DNA of 64,000 bases from Novosphingopyxis baekryungensis DSM 16222 (GTDB lineage: Bacteria > Pseudomonadota > Alphaproteobacteria > Sphingomonadales > Sphingomonadaceae). This document shows, in pieces, positions 34,448 to 44,499 of the stretch. The translations under genes and the position numbers were made by a program. The stretch spans positions 1 through 64,000 of the forward strand of contig NZ_ATUR01000004.1 in the NCBI RefSeq assembly GCF_000420305.1, given 5' to 3'. Position 1 is the stretch's first letter; each line of letters begins with the position of its first letter. The notes below the pieces were generated by a model that did not search any database, was not told where the DNA came from, and saw nothing but the letters and a program-made list of their open reading frames with translations.

Positions 34448-36264
34448 GCTACGGTCAACTTTTTCGACGCAACCAGAATTGCGGTGAGTGCAGCCGGGGT
34501 AATGCCGCGAAGGCGGCCGGCCGCGCCCAAACTCTGCGGTCTCGCGGCCTCCAGCCGCTCCACCATTTCGTTCGAAAGGCCGGCTATCCGCCGGTAATCC
34601 ATATCGCGGTCCAGCCGCAACGCATCGTTCCGTTGCAGCAGATTGAGCTCATTATCCTGGCGGAGCAGATAGGGCGCATAGCGGATATCTTCGGTCACCT
34701 CGTCGAGCAGCTCAGCGCCGAACGCATCGTCGACGAAGTCCCGCGCATGATATTCCGGATGCGCCAACCATTCGGCACCGGTTTTCGGCGGCCCTGCCTT
34801 CCCGCCACCGTGCGGGTGATCGAAGCGCTGGTTCAGCTGGTCAAGCGCCGCTGCCTTGCGCTCCGCCATGCTCGCATGTTTTGCAGCCCTCTCCGCCCCG
34901 ACACAACCGAGTGCAATGCCCATGCCCGTCAGCCGCGTCATGGCATTGTCCGATCGCAGCCGGAGACGATACTCGGCGCGTGCGGTCAACATGCGATAGG
35001 GTTCGGTCACGCCCTGGAGCACCAGGTCGTCGATCATGACCGCCATATAGCTGTTAGCTCGGTCGAGCGCGGGGCCTGACTTACCGAGAAGCTGGGCCGC
35101 AGCATGGAGGCCGGCCATAAGCCCCTGGGCCGCTGCTTCTTCATAACCCGTGGTGCCGTTGATCTGACCCGCGCAATAGAGCCCAGGCATGGCCCGCAAT
35201 TGCAGCCCATGATCGAGCGAGCGCGGGTCGATATGGTCATATTCCACGGCATAGCCGGGCACGACCATCTCGACCTGTTCGAGGCCGCGCATGGAGCGCA
35301 GCATCGCGTGCTGGATGTCCACCGGCAAAGATGTGCTGATGCCGTTGGGATAGATGGCATGATCATCCAGGCCCTCAGGCTCCAGAAAAACCTGATGCCC
35401 GTCCCGGTCGCCGAAACGATGAATCTTGTCCTCGATCGACGGGCAATAGCGCGGACCCGCGCCATCGATATGGCCGGAAAAAAGCGGCGATCGATCCAGC
35501 CCAGACCGGATGATGTCATGACTGCGCTGATTGGTGCGCGTGATGGCGCAGAACAATTGCGGCACCGAACGCGCGCCTGACAAGGGGGACATGGTCCAAT
35601 GGCCATCGTCCGACGGCTGCTGCTCAAGCTTTGCCCAATCGATGGTCCGGCCATCGAGCCGCGGCGGCGTGCCGGTCTTCAATCTGGCCATCGGGAGCGC
35701 CATGTCCCGCATTTGCGCTGCGAGACGCGTGGCACCGCCCTCCCCGACACGGCCCCCGTCCATTCGCTCCTCGCCGCGGAACATCTTTCCGCCGAGAAAA
35801 GTGCCCGTGGCGAGAATGACCGCGCGGCAAGCAATGCGATCCCCATTGGCGAGGATCAGACCGGCGATCACGCCGTCTTGCACCACAAGCTCGGCAGCCT
35901 CCCCCTCGACAATGGTCAGATGGCTTTGCGCCCGGACCATCGTCTGGATCGCATCACGAAAGAGACGCCGGTCGGCTTGCACGCGCGGCCCGCGCACGGC
36001 GGCGCCCTTGCTGCTGTTGAGCATGCGATAGTGGATGGCCGCCGCATCGGCAGCGCGCGCGATGAGGCCATCCAGCGCATCGACTTCCCGAACCAGATGG
36101 CCCTTGCCCAAACCACCGATGGCCGGATTGCAGGACATGGCACCGATCTTGGTCTGGTCGAGCGTGAGCAATGCGACGTTGCAGCCCATCCGCGCGGCGG
36201 CTGCAGCAGCTTCGACGCCGGCATGTCCGCCACCGACGACTATGATATCGAATGTGTGGGTCAC
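34444..36264 (-). CDS. mnmG: tRNA U34 carboxymethylaminomethylation enzyme MnmG
   Basis: 606 residues from a GTG start. Also called GidA. With MnmE it installs the 5-carboxymethylaminomethyl group on wobble uridine of several tRNAs using FAD, NADH and methylene-folate. The FAD fold begins '[22 protein letters not shown]'; '[19 protein letters not shown]', '[20 protein letters not shown]', '[17 protein letters not shown]' and '[16 protein letters not shown]' are family signatures. The rsmG start overlaps its stop. mnmE lies 66 bp upstream, separated by a parS site. Confidence 0.97.
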   Translation of the reverse strand: MTHTFDIIVVGGGHAGVEAAAAAARMGCNVALLTLDQTKIGAMSCNPAIGGLGKGHLVREVDALDGLIARAADAAAIHYRMLNSSKGAAVRGPRVQADRRLFRDAIQTMVRAQSHLTIVEGEAAELVVQDGVIAGLILANGDRIACRAVILATGTFLGGKMFRGEERMDGGRVGEGGATRLAAQMRDMALPMARLKTGTPPRLDGRTIDWAKLEQQPSDDGHWTMSPLSGARSVPQLFCAITRTNQRSHDIIRSGLDRSPLFSGHIDGAGPRYCPSIEDKIHRFGDRDGHQVFLEPEGLDDHAIYPNGISTSLPVDIQHAMLRSMRGLEQVEMVVPGYAVEYDHIDPRSLDHGLQLRAMPGLYCAGQINGTTGYEEAAAQGLMAGLHAAAQLLGKSGPALDRANSYMAVMIDDLVLQGVTEPYRMLTARAEYRLRLRSDNAMTRLTGMGIALGCVGAERAAKHASMAERKAAALDQLNQRFDHPHGGGKAGPPKTGAEWLAHPEYHARDFVDDAFGAELLDEVTEDIRYAPYLLRQDNELNLLQRNDALRLDRDMDYRRIAGLSNEMVERLEAARPQSLGAAGRLRGITPAALTAILVASKKLTVA

Positions 36265-36314
36265 GGTGCAGACCTACCGCGTGCAGCTTTAGAGGTCAAA
36301 ATGAGATCGCCCCA

Positions 36315-36330
36315 TGTTCCACGTGGAACA
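36315..36330. promoter_or_regulatory. parS site (exact), between mnmE and mnmG
   Basis: TGTTCCACGTGGAACA, identical to the site at 33879. It directly abuts the mnmE stop codon at 36331 and is the only exact site here outside a gene. Confidence 0.9.
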
Positions 36331-37620
36331 TCATTTTCCGATGCAAAAGCCGGAGAAAATATGATCCAGCAAATTTTCCGTATGTGTCCGGCCTGTGAGG
36401 CGATCGAAGGCCAGCCGTGCCAGCCGAAGATGCTCGGCGCGCAGCAGAAGATCGCGCGCCTTGGCCGCATCTTCCAGCTGGTTCGCGGCCTCCCGCAATT
36501 CGTCCCGCTGACGAGCGTTCAAGGCATAATCTCCAGGACGCGGCACCAGCGTCTTGCCCAACGCGACGATGCGATCCTGCAATGCTCTTAGCCCGTCACC
36601 GGTGACCACCGAGACCGGCAGCGCGTCATCGCCTTTGGCCAGCCCGCCGAGATCAGCCTTGCTGTCGATCTCGATCAGCGCAGCATGATCGGGCCCGTGC
36701 CCCCGTTCACCAAGCCATAGAATGATGTCGGCCCGGTCCATCGCAGCGTGCGCACGCTGGATCCCAACCTTCTCGATCGCGTCGTCGGTGCTGTCCCGCA
36801 GCCCAGCCGTATCGCTGAGCACAAAGGCCAAACCGCCAAGCGCGATAGGCACTTCCACCACATCGCGGGTGGTCCCGGCCATGTCAGAAACGATCGCGGC
36901 GTCCCGCTGGGCGAGTGCATTGATCAGGCTGGACTTGCCGGCATTTGGCGGGCCGGCGAGCACCACCCTTATGCCGTCGCGCAAGCGCTCAACCGTTGGC
37001 TTTGCCGCCTCCGCCGAAAGCTGGTTCGCCAGCGCCAGCGCGTCGGCCGACACCTGGTCGTCCGCCTGCCCTTCGGACGCGACATCGTCTTCATCGGAGA
37101 AATCGAGTTCGGCTTCGACCATGGCTGATAGCTGGAGCAAATGTTGGCGCCACTGTTCCACCTGCCGCCCAAATCCACTGCCCGCCATGTCGATTGCGGC
37201 GCGGCGCTGCCATTCGGTTTCCGCAGACAGAAGATCGGACAGCGCTTCGGCCTGGCCGAGATCGATACGGCCATTGGCAAAGGCGCGCCGCGTAAATTCG
37301 CCGGCCTCCGCGGCGCGCAAACCAGCGATCTGATCCAGCGCACCTTCCACGGCCCGCACAACCGCGCGTCCACCGTGCAGATGGAGTTCCACCAGGTCTT
37401 CGCCCGTCGCGCTGTTCGGGCCGGGAAAACTGAGGACCACGGCCTGATCCAGAACCGCGCCATCGCCGCCGCGCAGCATCTGCAGCGCCGCCGTTCGCGG
37501 TTCCGGCACGCGACCGGACAATTGCGCAAGCGCAGTCAGCGCTTGCGGCCCGCTGATTCGAACGATCGCGATGGCGGCGGGCGGCTGCCCACTGGACAGC
37601 GCAAAAATCGTATCAGCCAT
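36331..37620 (-). CDS. mnmE: tRNA modification GTPase MnmE
   Basis: 429 residues. N-terminal folate-binding domain ('TIFALSSGQPPAAIAIVRISGP'), a helical domain, an inserted Ras-like G domain from about residue 210 ('VVLAGPPNAGKSSLINAL', 'DMAGTTRDVVEV', 'LSDTAGLRDSTDDAIEKVG') and the C-terminal catalytic 'CIGK'. The usual NKxD G4 motif is weak here ('IEIDSKADLGG'), which also occurs in other alphaproteobacterial MnmE. It works as a complex with MnmG, its downstream neighbour. It has the lower end of normal length (about 430-460). Confidence 0.95.
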   Translation of the reverse strand: MADTIFALSSGQPPAAIAIVRISGPQALTALAQLSGRVPEPRTAALQMLRGGDGAVLDQAVVLSFPGPNSATGEDLVELHLHGGRAVVRAVEGALDQIAGLRAAEAGEFTRRAFANGRIDLGQAEALSDLLSAETEWQRRAAIDMAGSGFGRQVEQWRQHLLQLSAMVEAELDFSDEDDVASEGQADDQVSADALALANQLSAEAAKPTVERLRDGIRVVLAGPPNAGKSSLINALAQRDAAIVSDMAGTTRDVVEVPIALGGLAFVLSDTAGLRDSTDDAIEKVGIQRAHAAMDRADIILWLGERGHGPDHAALIEIDSKADLGGLAKGDDALPVSVVTGDGLRALQDRIVALGKTLVPRPGDYALNARQRDELREAANQLEDAAKARDLLLRAEHLRLARLAFDRLTGRTHTENLLDHIFSGFCIGK

Positions 37621-37632
37621 GGCCCGGAAGCG

Positions 37633-37893
37633 TCAGTCCTTGGACTTCTTCGACGTGCCCTGCATGCTGTTGGCCGCTGCGCCTTCCATGAAAGTCTGAA
37701 ACATCTTCAGGCCCATTTGACCCATCGGCGCGACCTGCTTGGCGAAGCTTTCGAGCTGATCGAGGTTCGTCACGCCCTTCATGGCCTGCGCGACATTGTC
37801 GACATAAATCTCGTTGGCCTTGGTCACATCGGGAAGACCCATGAAGCGGCGGGCCTCTTCCGGCGTGCAGTCGATCTCGATATTCATTTTCAT
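37633..37893 (-). CDS. Small conserved protein, DUF6489-like
   Basis: 86 residues from the ATG at 37893 (37902 and 37887 are alternatives); GAGAGG lies about ten bases upstream. The product begins MNIEID-CTPEEARRFMGLPDV and continues with an amphipathic helix (DQLESFAKQVAPMGQMGLKMFQTFMEG) ending in a lysine/serine tail. It resembles a small alphaproteobacterial family of unknown function; the Gly/Met-rich helix recalls phasins that coat polyhydroxybutyrate granules, but that is speculation. It sits 12 bp upstream of mnmE on the same strand and may be cotranscribed. Confidence 0.8.
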   Translation of the reverse strand: MKMNIEIDCTPEEARRFMGLPDVTKANEIYVDNVAQAMKGVTNLDQLESFAKQVAPMGQMGLKMFQTFMEGAAANSMQGTSKKSKD

Positions 37894-37995
37894 GACGCCC
37901 ATGCCTCTCGTTGCGGAACGGCCATCATGGCCGCTCGTTGCGTCTGCGATACATAGGGATGGATCGGCCATCCCGAAAGAGCAGGAGAATTCCCC

Positions 37996-38694
37996 ATGAC
38001 CGCCATGCGCAGCATCGACACCCTGGACGGCAACAACAGCTTCAATTGCTATGTCGCCGAGCCGGAGAACAAGCCGAAAGCGGCGATCATCGTGATTCAG
38101 GAAATCTTCGGCGTCAATGCGGGCATCCGGCGCAAGGCCGACAAGCTGGCGGAGGCCGGATATCTCGCCATCGCGCCCGATCTGTTCTGGCAGCTGGAAC
38201 CGGGCATCGAGCTTGATCCCGACATCGAGGGGGAAATGCAGGAGGCGCTGGATCTGATGCAGAAGTTCGACCAGGATGAAGGCATCCGCGACATCGAAGC
38301 GACGATCCGCTTTGCGCGCAGCGAGTTCGGCGTCAGCAAGGTTGGCGCGGTCGGTTACTGCCTGGGCGGAAGGCTGGCCTATATGGCCGCCGCGCGCACC
38401 GACAGCGATGCCACGGTCGGCTATTATGCCGTCGGGGTAGATGGCCTGCTTGGTGAAAAGGACGCCATTGCCAACCCGCTCATGCTCCACATTCCCGAAG
38501 AAGACGGCTTTGTGGACAAGGAGACGCAAAAGGCCATGCATGATGGCCTGGACGATCACCCCAAGGTGACTCTCCATGACTATCCCGGCATGGACCATGG
38601 CTTCGCTACCGAGTTCGGAAACCGGCGGGACGAGGAAAATGCTGCAACCGCCGACAAGCGCAGCATGGACTTCTTCGCGCAGCATCTGGGCTGA
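37996..38694 (+). CDS. Dienelactone hydrolase-family protein
   Basis: 232 residues from the ATG preceded by AGGAG. Alpha/beta hydrolase with the Cys nucleophile characteristic of dienelactone hydrolases ('AVGYCLGGRLAY'), Asp in 'EEDGFVDKE' and His in 'YPGMDHGFATEF'. 'IVIQEIFGVNAGIRRKADKLAEAGY' is the usual N-terminal block. Family members hydrolyse dienelactone in aromatic catabolism, but no other such gene is near and many homologues have unrelated esterase roles. Followed after 11 bp by the FMN-GltS-like gene, possibly as an operon. Confidence 0.88.
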   Translation: MTAMRSIDTLDGNNSFNCYVAEPENKPKAAIIVIQEIFGVNAGIRRKADKLAEAGYLAIAPDLFWQLEPGIELDPDIEGEMQEALDLMQKFDQDEGIRDIEATIRFARSEFGVSKVGAVGYCLGGRLAYMAAARTDSDATVGYYAVGVDGLLGEKDAIANPLMLHIPEEDGFVDKETQKAMHDGLDDHPKVTLHDYPGMDHGFATEFGNRRDEENAATADKRSMDFFAQHLG

Positions 38695-38705
38695 GGATCG
38701 CCGCG

Positions 38706-40310
38706 ATGACCAGGTTACGTTGGAAAGACGGCTGGCGATTGGTGCTGCCGGTCGCCATTCTGGCCATGCTGGTCGTCTGCCTCTTGGATCCGGGGCGCTA
38801 TTGGGTGCTCTGGATTCTCGTGCCCTTGACGCTTCTGGCGTTGTGGGACTTCTTCCAGCGGCCCCACACGCTGCTGCGCAACTTCCCGATCACCGGCCAT
38901 ATCCGCTGGATCATGGAGGCCCTGCGGCCCTATCTGCGCAGCTATATCGTGGAAAGCGATCTGGACGGACGGCCGTTCAGCATCGACGAGCGCGCGCTGG
39001 TCTATGCCCGCGCCAAGGGCGATCTGGACGATCACCCGATGGGCACCGAGCTGGACGTCTATTCCTCCGAATATGAATGGATGACCCATTCGATCGCGCC
39101 CAATGATTCCGCCGACAAGAATCCGCGCGTGCTGGTGGGCGGCCCGCAATGCAGCAAACCCTATCAGGCATCCGTGCTGAACATATCGGCCATGAGCTTC
39201 GGATCGCTCGGCTCGAACGCAATTGAGGCGCTCAATCTCGGCGCGAAGCTGGGCGGCTTCTATCATGACACCGGCGAAGGCGGTATCAGCCGCTATCACC
39301 GCAAGCATGGTGGCGATCTGACCTGGGAGATCGGCAGCGGCTATTTCGGCTGTCATGACGGTCAGGGCCATTTCGACGCCGAGATGTTTCGCGATAACGC
39401 GCAGCATGAGCAGGTGCGGATGATCGAGATCAAACTCAGCCAGGGTGCCAAACCGGGCCATGGCGGTGTTTTGCCCGGCGCCAAGGTGACCGAAGAGATT
39501 GCCGAAGCCCGCGGTGTGGAAGTTGGACAGGACTGCGTGTCCCCCGCCGGCCACAGTGCCTTTTCCAACCCCATCGAGATGCTGGAATGGTCCGCGCGGT
39601 TGCGCGACCTGTCCGGCGGCAAGCCGGTCGGTATCAAATTGTGCGTCGGCCAGCCGCACGAAGTCATGGCGATCATGAAAGCGATGCTGGAGACGGACAT
39701 CCTGCTCGATTACATCGTGGTGGATGGCGGCGAAGGCGGAACCGGCGCGGCGCCGGTCGAGCTGTCCAACCGCGTCGGCTATCCGCTTCGCGAGGGGCTG
39801 ATCATCGTGCGCAACGCGCTGGTCGGATCGGGCCTGAAAGATCGCATCAAGCTGGCCGCGTCCGGCAAGGTGCATAGCGGCGCGGGACTGGCCGCCAATG
39901 CAGCGCTCGGCGCGGACTGGTGCAATGCCGGCCGTGCCTTCATGTTCTCGCTTGGCTGTGTGCAGTCCATGCGGTGCCATACCGGCCTTTGCCCGACAGG
40001 CGTGGCGACCCAGAATCCGACCAGGCAACGCGGCCTCGTCGTCGAAGATAAAGCGGAGCGGGTGGCACGCTTCCACCAGCAGACCGTGAAGGCCCTGCAC
40101 ATGATCATGGTGTCCATGGGTCTGCAGCACCCGCGCGACATCCGGCCGGAACATTTCCATGAGCGCATTTCGGATATGCGCTCCCAGTCGATCGACAAGG
40201 TCTATGATTTTCTGAGCGAGGGAGAACTGCTCGGTGGCAGCGCCAGCGAATCCTATGCCGCGATGTGGAACGCGGCGCAGGCGAGCAGCTTCCGGTCGGT
40301 CGCAGCCTGA
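38706..40310 (+). CDS. FMN-binding glutamate-synthase-family protein, membrane anchored
   Basis: 534 residues. Two N-terminal membrane helices (about 11-45) precede a TIM-barrel FMN domain of glutamate synthase: 'ISAMSFGSLGSNAIEALNLGA', 'TGEGGISRYHRKHGGDL', 'SQGAKPGHGGVLPGAKVTEEIA', 'VVDGGEGGTGAAPVEL'. Cys418, Cys424 and Cys429 (CVQSMRCHTGLC) match the 3Fe-4S ligands of GltS. It has neither the amidotransferase nor the NADPH domain, so it is a stand-alone synthase-like oxidoreductase whose substrate is unknown. Such proteins are common in proteobacteria and archaea; some are linked to lipid or glutamate metabolism. Confidence 0.88.
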   Translation: MTRLRWKDGWRLVLPVAILAMLVVCLLDPGRYWVLWILVPLTLLALWDFFQRPHTLLRNFPITGHIRWIMEALRPYLRSYIVESDLDGRPFSIDERALVYARAKGDLDDHPMGTELDVYSSEYEWMTHSIAPNDSADKNPRVLVGGPQCSKPYQASVLNISAMSFGSLGSNAIEALNLGAKLGGFYHDTGEGGISRYHRKHGGDLTWEIGSGYFGCHDGQGHFDAEMFRDNAQHEQVRMIEIKLSQGAKPGHGGVLPGAKVTEEIAEARGVEVGQDCVSPAGHSAFSNPIEMLEWSARLRDLSGGKPVGIKLCVGQPHEVMAIMKAMLETDILLDYIVVDGGEGGTGAAPVELSNRVGYPLREGLIIVRNALVGSGLKDRIKLAASGKVHSGAGLAANAALGADWCNAGRAFMFSLGCVQSMRCHTGLCPTGVATQNPTRQRGLVVEDKAERVARFHQQTVKALHMIMVSMGLQHPRDIRPEHFHERISDMRSQSIDKVYDFLSEGELLGGSASESYAAMWNAAQASSFRSVAA

Positions 40311-40404
40311 TCAAAGCGCCTCACGCATTGTGCAGACCGGTCTGGAAACCATCGTCATCCAGAACAGGTCAGCTACCACTCTGCTTGAACGAGCAATCCG
40401 ACGG

Positions 40405-40431
40405 CGATCGTCCACAACCTAGGGACGATCG
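40405..40431. terminator. Hairpin between convergent genes
   Basis: CGATCGTCC (40405-40413) and GGACGATCG (40423-40431) are perfect arms across nine bases, in the 132-bp gap between two convergent genes. There is no T-run, so factor-independent termination would be weak; it may protect 3' ends. Confidence 0.5.
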
Positions 40432-40442
40432 TCGATTCCGGT

Positions 40443-41153
40443 TCAGCCGAACAGCGTCAGCAGGCCCGTTGTGTCCGCGCCGCCGACCAGACCCTCATAG
40501 ACCATCTTGCCGGCAACATAGAGGATGACGATCAGGCCCAGATAGCCGAGCCAGCGATGCCGTTCGATATATTTGGCGATGATGTTGGCCGCCACACCCA
40601 TCAGGATGACCGACAGGATCAGGCCAACCACTAGAATGCCGGGATGCTCGCGCGCTGCGCCGGCCACAGCCAATACATTGTCGAGGCTCATCGATACATC
40701 GGCCACGGCAACGGCCCAGGCGGCGGCGGCGAAACTCTTGACCGGTTTGACACCGACCTCGTCTCCGCTCGCGCTGCCGCCCTCCTGCAGTTCGCGATAG
40801 AATTTCCACGCAACCCAGATCAGCAACAGGCCGCCGGCGAACACCAGACCCACGATCCCCAGAAGCCAGGTGACGATGAGGGCGAAGAAAATGCGCAGGA
40901 CCAGCGCCGCACCGATGCCGATCAGGATGACCTTTTTACGGTCTTCCGCCGGCAAGCCCGCCGCCAGCGCACCGACGACGATGGCGTTATCGCCCGCCAG
41001 CAGCAGATCGATGGCCAGCACCTGACCGAACGCGGCCAGTTGCGACGGCTGCGTGATGTTCGAAAAATCGGCGATGATATGCTGCCAGATTTCCGACAGC
41101 GAGCCGATTCCGGCCGATGCACCCGCTTGGGCGAATAGGAGAAATTCGAACAT
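40443..41153 (-). CDS. TerC-family integral membrane protein (YjbE type)
   Basis: 236 residues with seven membrane helices. The family's acidic motifs are 'DLLLAGDNAIVVGAL' and 'VADVSMSLDNVLAVAG', which line a metal path. Characterised relatives export Mn2+ (MeeF/MeeY) or act in tellurite resistance, so Mn2+ efflux or metalation of secreted proteins is the best guess. The start ATG at 41153 is preceded by AGGAGC. A strong hairpin stands in its leader (41168-41191). It is not in an operon. Confidence 0.88.
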   Translation of the reverse strand: MFEFLLFAQAGASAGIGSLSEIWQHIIADFSNITQPSQLAAFGQVLAIDLLLAGDNAIVVGALAAGLPAEDRKKVILIGIGAALVLRIFFALIVTWLLGIVGLVFAGGLLLIWVAWKFYRELQEGGSASGDEVGVKPVKSFAAAAWAVAVADVSMSLDNVLAVAGAAREHPGILVVGLILSVILMGVAANIIAKYIERHRWLGYLGLIVILYVAGKMVYEGLVGGADTTGLLTLFG

Positions 41154-41167
41154 GGAAGCTCCTGGAA

Positions 41168-41191
41168 CGTGACGGGCCAGCCCGCATCACG
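41168..41191 (-). promoter_or_regulatory. Hairpin in the leader of the TerC-family gene
   Basis: On the gene strand CGTGA...TCACG and CGGG...CCCG pair to form a 9-bp stem with a TG bulge and a four-base loop, ending 14 bases before the start codon and close to AGGAG. TerC genes are often preceded by a Mn2+ (yybP-ykoY) riboswitch; the conserved loops of that class are not evident here. Confidence 0.4.
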
Positions 41192-41250
41192 GGCCAAAAT
41201 CGGCGAATCCGACCATGGCCCGCATCTTAATGGCGATCTGTAGCGGCTGC

Positions 41251-42507
<1,257 letters not shown>

Positions 42508-42712
42508 ATGGATTCCAAACCCGGCAGGACGCGGGACAATGTTGAAACTGGAAAATTCGGCGCGCGGCGCCAGGCTGGCGAGGCGCGCGAAACAAAGCCC
42601 GGACGGGCTGCATGGCAACGGATTTAGGCTCCGCCGCCGGGCCTGTCAATCGGGCCCGGTGAATCGGGCATCCGATCGGGCTGTTCCGCCGCCGCCATGT
42701 GGATGCATGGCC

Positions 42713-43153
42713 TCAGAAGGGTTTGACGATCACCAGGACGACGATGAGCGCAATCGCGATGGCCGGCACTTCGTTCAACAAACGCAGCGCCTTGCCGCTC
42801 AACGGCCGCTCGCCGCGTGCCAGCTTCTTGCCATAACCGATGAGATAGCCGTGATAGCCGGACAGGCCGATCACCAGCAGCAGCTTTGCGCCGAACCATC
42901 CCGTGCTCCAAGCACCGATGGTGAAGGCCAGCGTCAGCCCCAAGATCCAGACCAGGATCATCGACGGATTGAGGATGATCTTCAGCAGCTTGCGCTCCCG
43001 TTCGGCGAATTTCTCCGCCTCTTCGGAGCCGGACAGGGCCTCCTGGTGATAGACATACAGCCGGGGCAGCATGAACAGGCCAGCCATCCAGAAGATGACG
43101 AAAATCAGATGGGCGGCCTTCAGCCAGAGATACAGCACGGACAATGTTTCCAT
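42713..43153 (-). CDS. hemJ: Protoporphyrinogen oxidase HemJ
   Basis: 146 residues, four membrane helices. The UPF0093/CopD-like family has a conserved His and Arg: 'AAHLIFVIFWMAGLFMLPRLYVYH' and 'KLLLVIGLSGYHGYL'. It oxidises protoporphyrinogen IX in haem synthesis in organisms lacking HemG/HemY. It is 15 bp downstream of hemE on the same strand, so the two haem genes probably form an operon running towards rho. The family was long annotated as CopD. Confidence 0.92.
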   Translation of the reverse strand: METLSVLYLWLKAAHLIFVIFWMAGLFMLPRLYVYHQEALSGSEEAEKFAERERKLLKIILNPSMILVWILGLTLAFTIGAWSTGWFGAKLLLVIGLSGYHGYLIGYGKKLARGERPLSGKALRLLNEVPAIAIALIVVLVIVKPF

Positions 43154-43168
43154 TCGAATCTTGTAGAA

Positions 43169-44197
43169 TTATTTGCCGAGCAGCCCAAGCAATTTTCCGA
43201 CATGCGCGATCGGCGTGTCCTGCTGAATGCCATGACCCAGATTGAAGATATGCGGGCGATCGGCAAAGGCATGGCGGATGGTCGCCACCGCGGATTCCAG
43301 CGCCTCCCCGCCCGCGATCAGCAACAGGGGATCGAGATTACCCTGTACCGGCAGGCCTTTGGGCAGCACGTCATTTGCCCAGACGGGATCAACCGTTTCG
43401 TCCAGCCCGATGGCATCGACGCCGGTTGCCTCGGCATAGCGGGCCAGCTTGCCGCCGGCACCCTTGGGAAAACCGATGATCGGGGTATCCGGATGACGGT
43501 CCCGCACGCGTTCGACGATGGCGCGGTTGGGCGCGATCACCCAGCGTTCGAACTGCGCGGGGCTGAGCGATCCGGCCCAGCTGTCAAACAATTGCACCGC
43601 TTCGGCTCCCGCCGCGATCTGGCCGCTGAGATAATCCGCCGTCACCTCGATCAGCCGATCGATCAGTGCCTGAAAACGCGCTGGCTCGGCATAGGCCATG
43701 CGGCGCGTCAGGCTCTGGTCGCGGCTGCCCTCGCCTGCCACCATATAGGTCGATACGGTCCATGGACTGCCGGCAAAGCCCAGCATGGTGGTCTGCGGCG
43801 GCAAGGCGGCACGGACCTGGCGTACCGTCTCGTAGATCGGCTCGAAGCGGCTGAAATCGGGCGTCAGGGCGTCCAGCGCATGATCGGCCAGGATCGGGGT
43901 CAGGCGCGGCCCCTCGCCCGCCACGAAGCGCAGATCCTGCCCCAGCGCGTGCGGGATGATCAGGATGTCGGAAAACAGGATCGCACCGTCGAAGCCGAAC
44001 CGCCGGATCGGCTGCAGCGTCACCTCGGCGGCGGACGGGCTGTCATAGACCAGATCGAGGAAGCCGCCCTTTTCCGCCCGCAATGCCCGATATTCGGCAA
44101 GATAGCGGCCGGCCTGGCGCATCAGCCAGACGGGGGGCGGATCACGGCGTTCCCCGCGCAGCACGGCGAGCAATGGTTTATCGATTCTCGCAGTCAT
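43169..44197 (-). CDS. hemE: Uroporphyrinogen decarboxylase
   Basis: 342 residues. It removes four carboxyl groups from uroporphyrinogen III to give coproporphyrinogen III. N-terminal signature 'PPVWLMRQAGRYLAEYRALR', 'ILFSDILIIPHALGQDL', 'LGFAGSPWTVSTYM' and 'NLGHGIQQDTP' are present. Its ATG is 302 bp from the start of the divergent PPDK-regulatory gene, and the gap is the oriC candidate; hemE flanks the replication origin in Caulobacter and many alphaproteobacteria. Its promoter must lie within the AT-rich block at 44208-44240. Confidence 0.97.
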   Translation of the reverse strand: MTARIDKPLLAVLRGERRDPPPVWLMRQAGRYLAEYRALRAEKGGFLDLVYDSPSAAEVTLQPIRRFGFDGAILFSDILIIPHALGQDLRFVAGEGPRLTPILADHALDALTPDFSRFEPIYETVRQVRAALPPQTTMLGFAGSPWTVSTYMVAGEGSRDQSLTRRMAYAEPARFQALIDRLIEVTADYLSGQIAAGAEAVQLFDSWAGSLSPAQFERWVIAPNRAIVERVRDRHPDTPIIGFPKGAGGKLARYAEATGVDAIGLDETVDPVWANDVLPKGLPVQGNLDPLLLIAGGEALESAVATIRHAFADRPHIFNLGHGIQQDTPIAHVGKLLGLLGK

Positions 44198-44499
44198 GCC
44201 GGGCTTCCTAAATCCTTATATATTTAAAAGAGAGATAGATGATGGGAGATGGGCCGTGGATAAGCGGCGCTCTAGGTCCATCCACCATGTTTGCCAACAG
44301 ATTGACTCCATCGCGCCGGGGACTCCGGCAACGAGTCGCACCGGGCTACCCATGTTTTCAACAGCATGGGGATAACAAAGCCAGGCTGTGGACGAATGCT
44401 GGGCGACTCGCGTTGCACCATGCCGTTTGTCCGCAGCGCAGATCATCCCCAGCGCTATCCCTTGATTTATCCACGATTCGCCAACAAAGCTCAGCGGCC
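44198..44499. other. Candidate chromosomal replication origin (oriC)
   Basis: The gap between hemE and the PPDK regulator, syntenic with Caulobacter Cori. DnaA-box-like nonamers: TTATCCACG at 44255-44263 (minus) and 44467-44475 (plus), each one base from TTATCCACA; TTATCCCCA at 44367-44375 (minus, one mismatch); TCGTCCACA at 44387-44395 (minus, two mismatches). An AT-rich stretch at 44208-44240 (CCTTATATATTTAAAAGAG) could be the unwinding element. An inverted repeat CCCATG-N10-CATGGG spans 44349-44370. The upstream frame of the next gene continues through part of this region but its protein starts at 44500. Confidence 0.75.

Noticed and set aside
37894-38685. Long upstream extension of the small DUF6489-like gene on the minus strand
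   Set aside because: It would overlap the dienelactone-hydrolase gene antisense; the conserved protein begins at 37893.
41154-41250. yybP-ykoY Mn2+ riboswitch before the TerC-family gene
   Set aside because: The conserved loop sequences of that class are absent; only a simple hairpin is visible.
42539-44227. Open frame of 562 codons on the plus strand
   Set aside because: It is the reverse of hemJ and hemE and shows no family signature.
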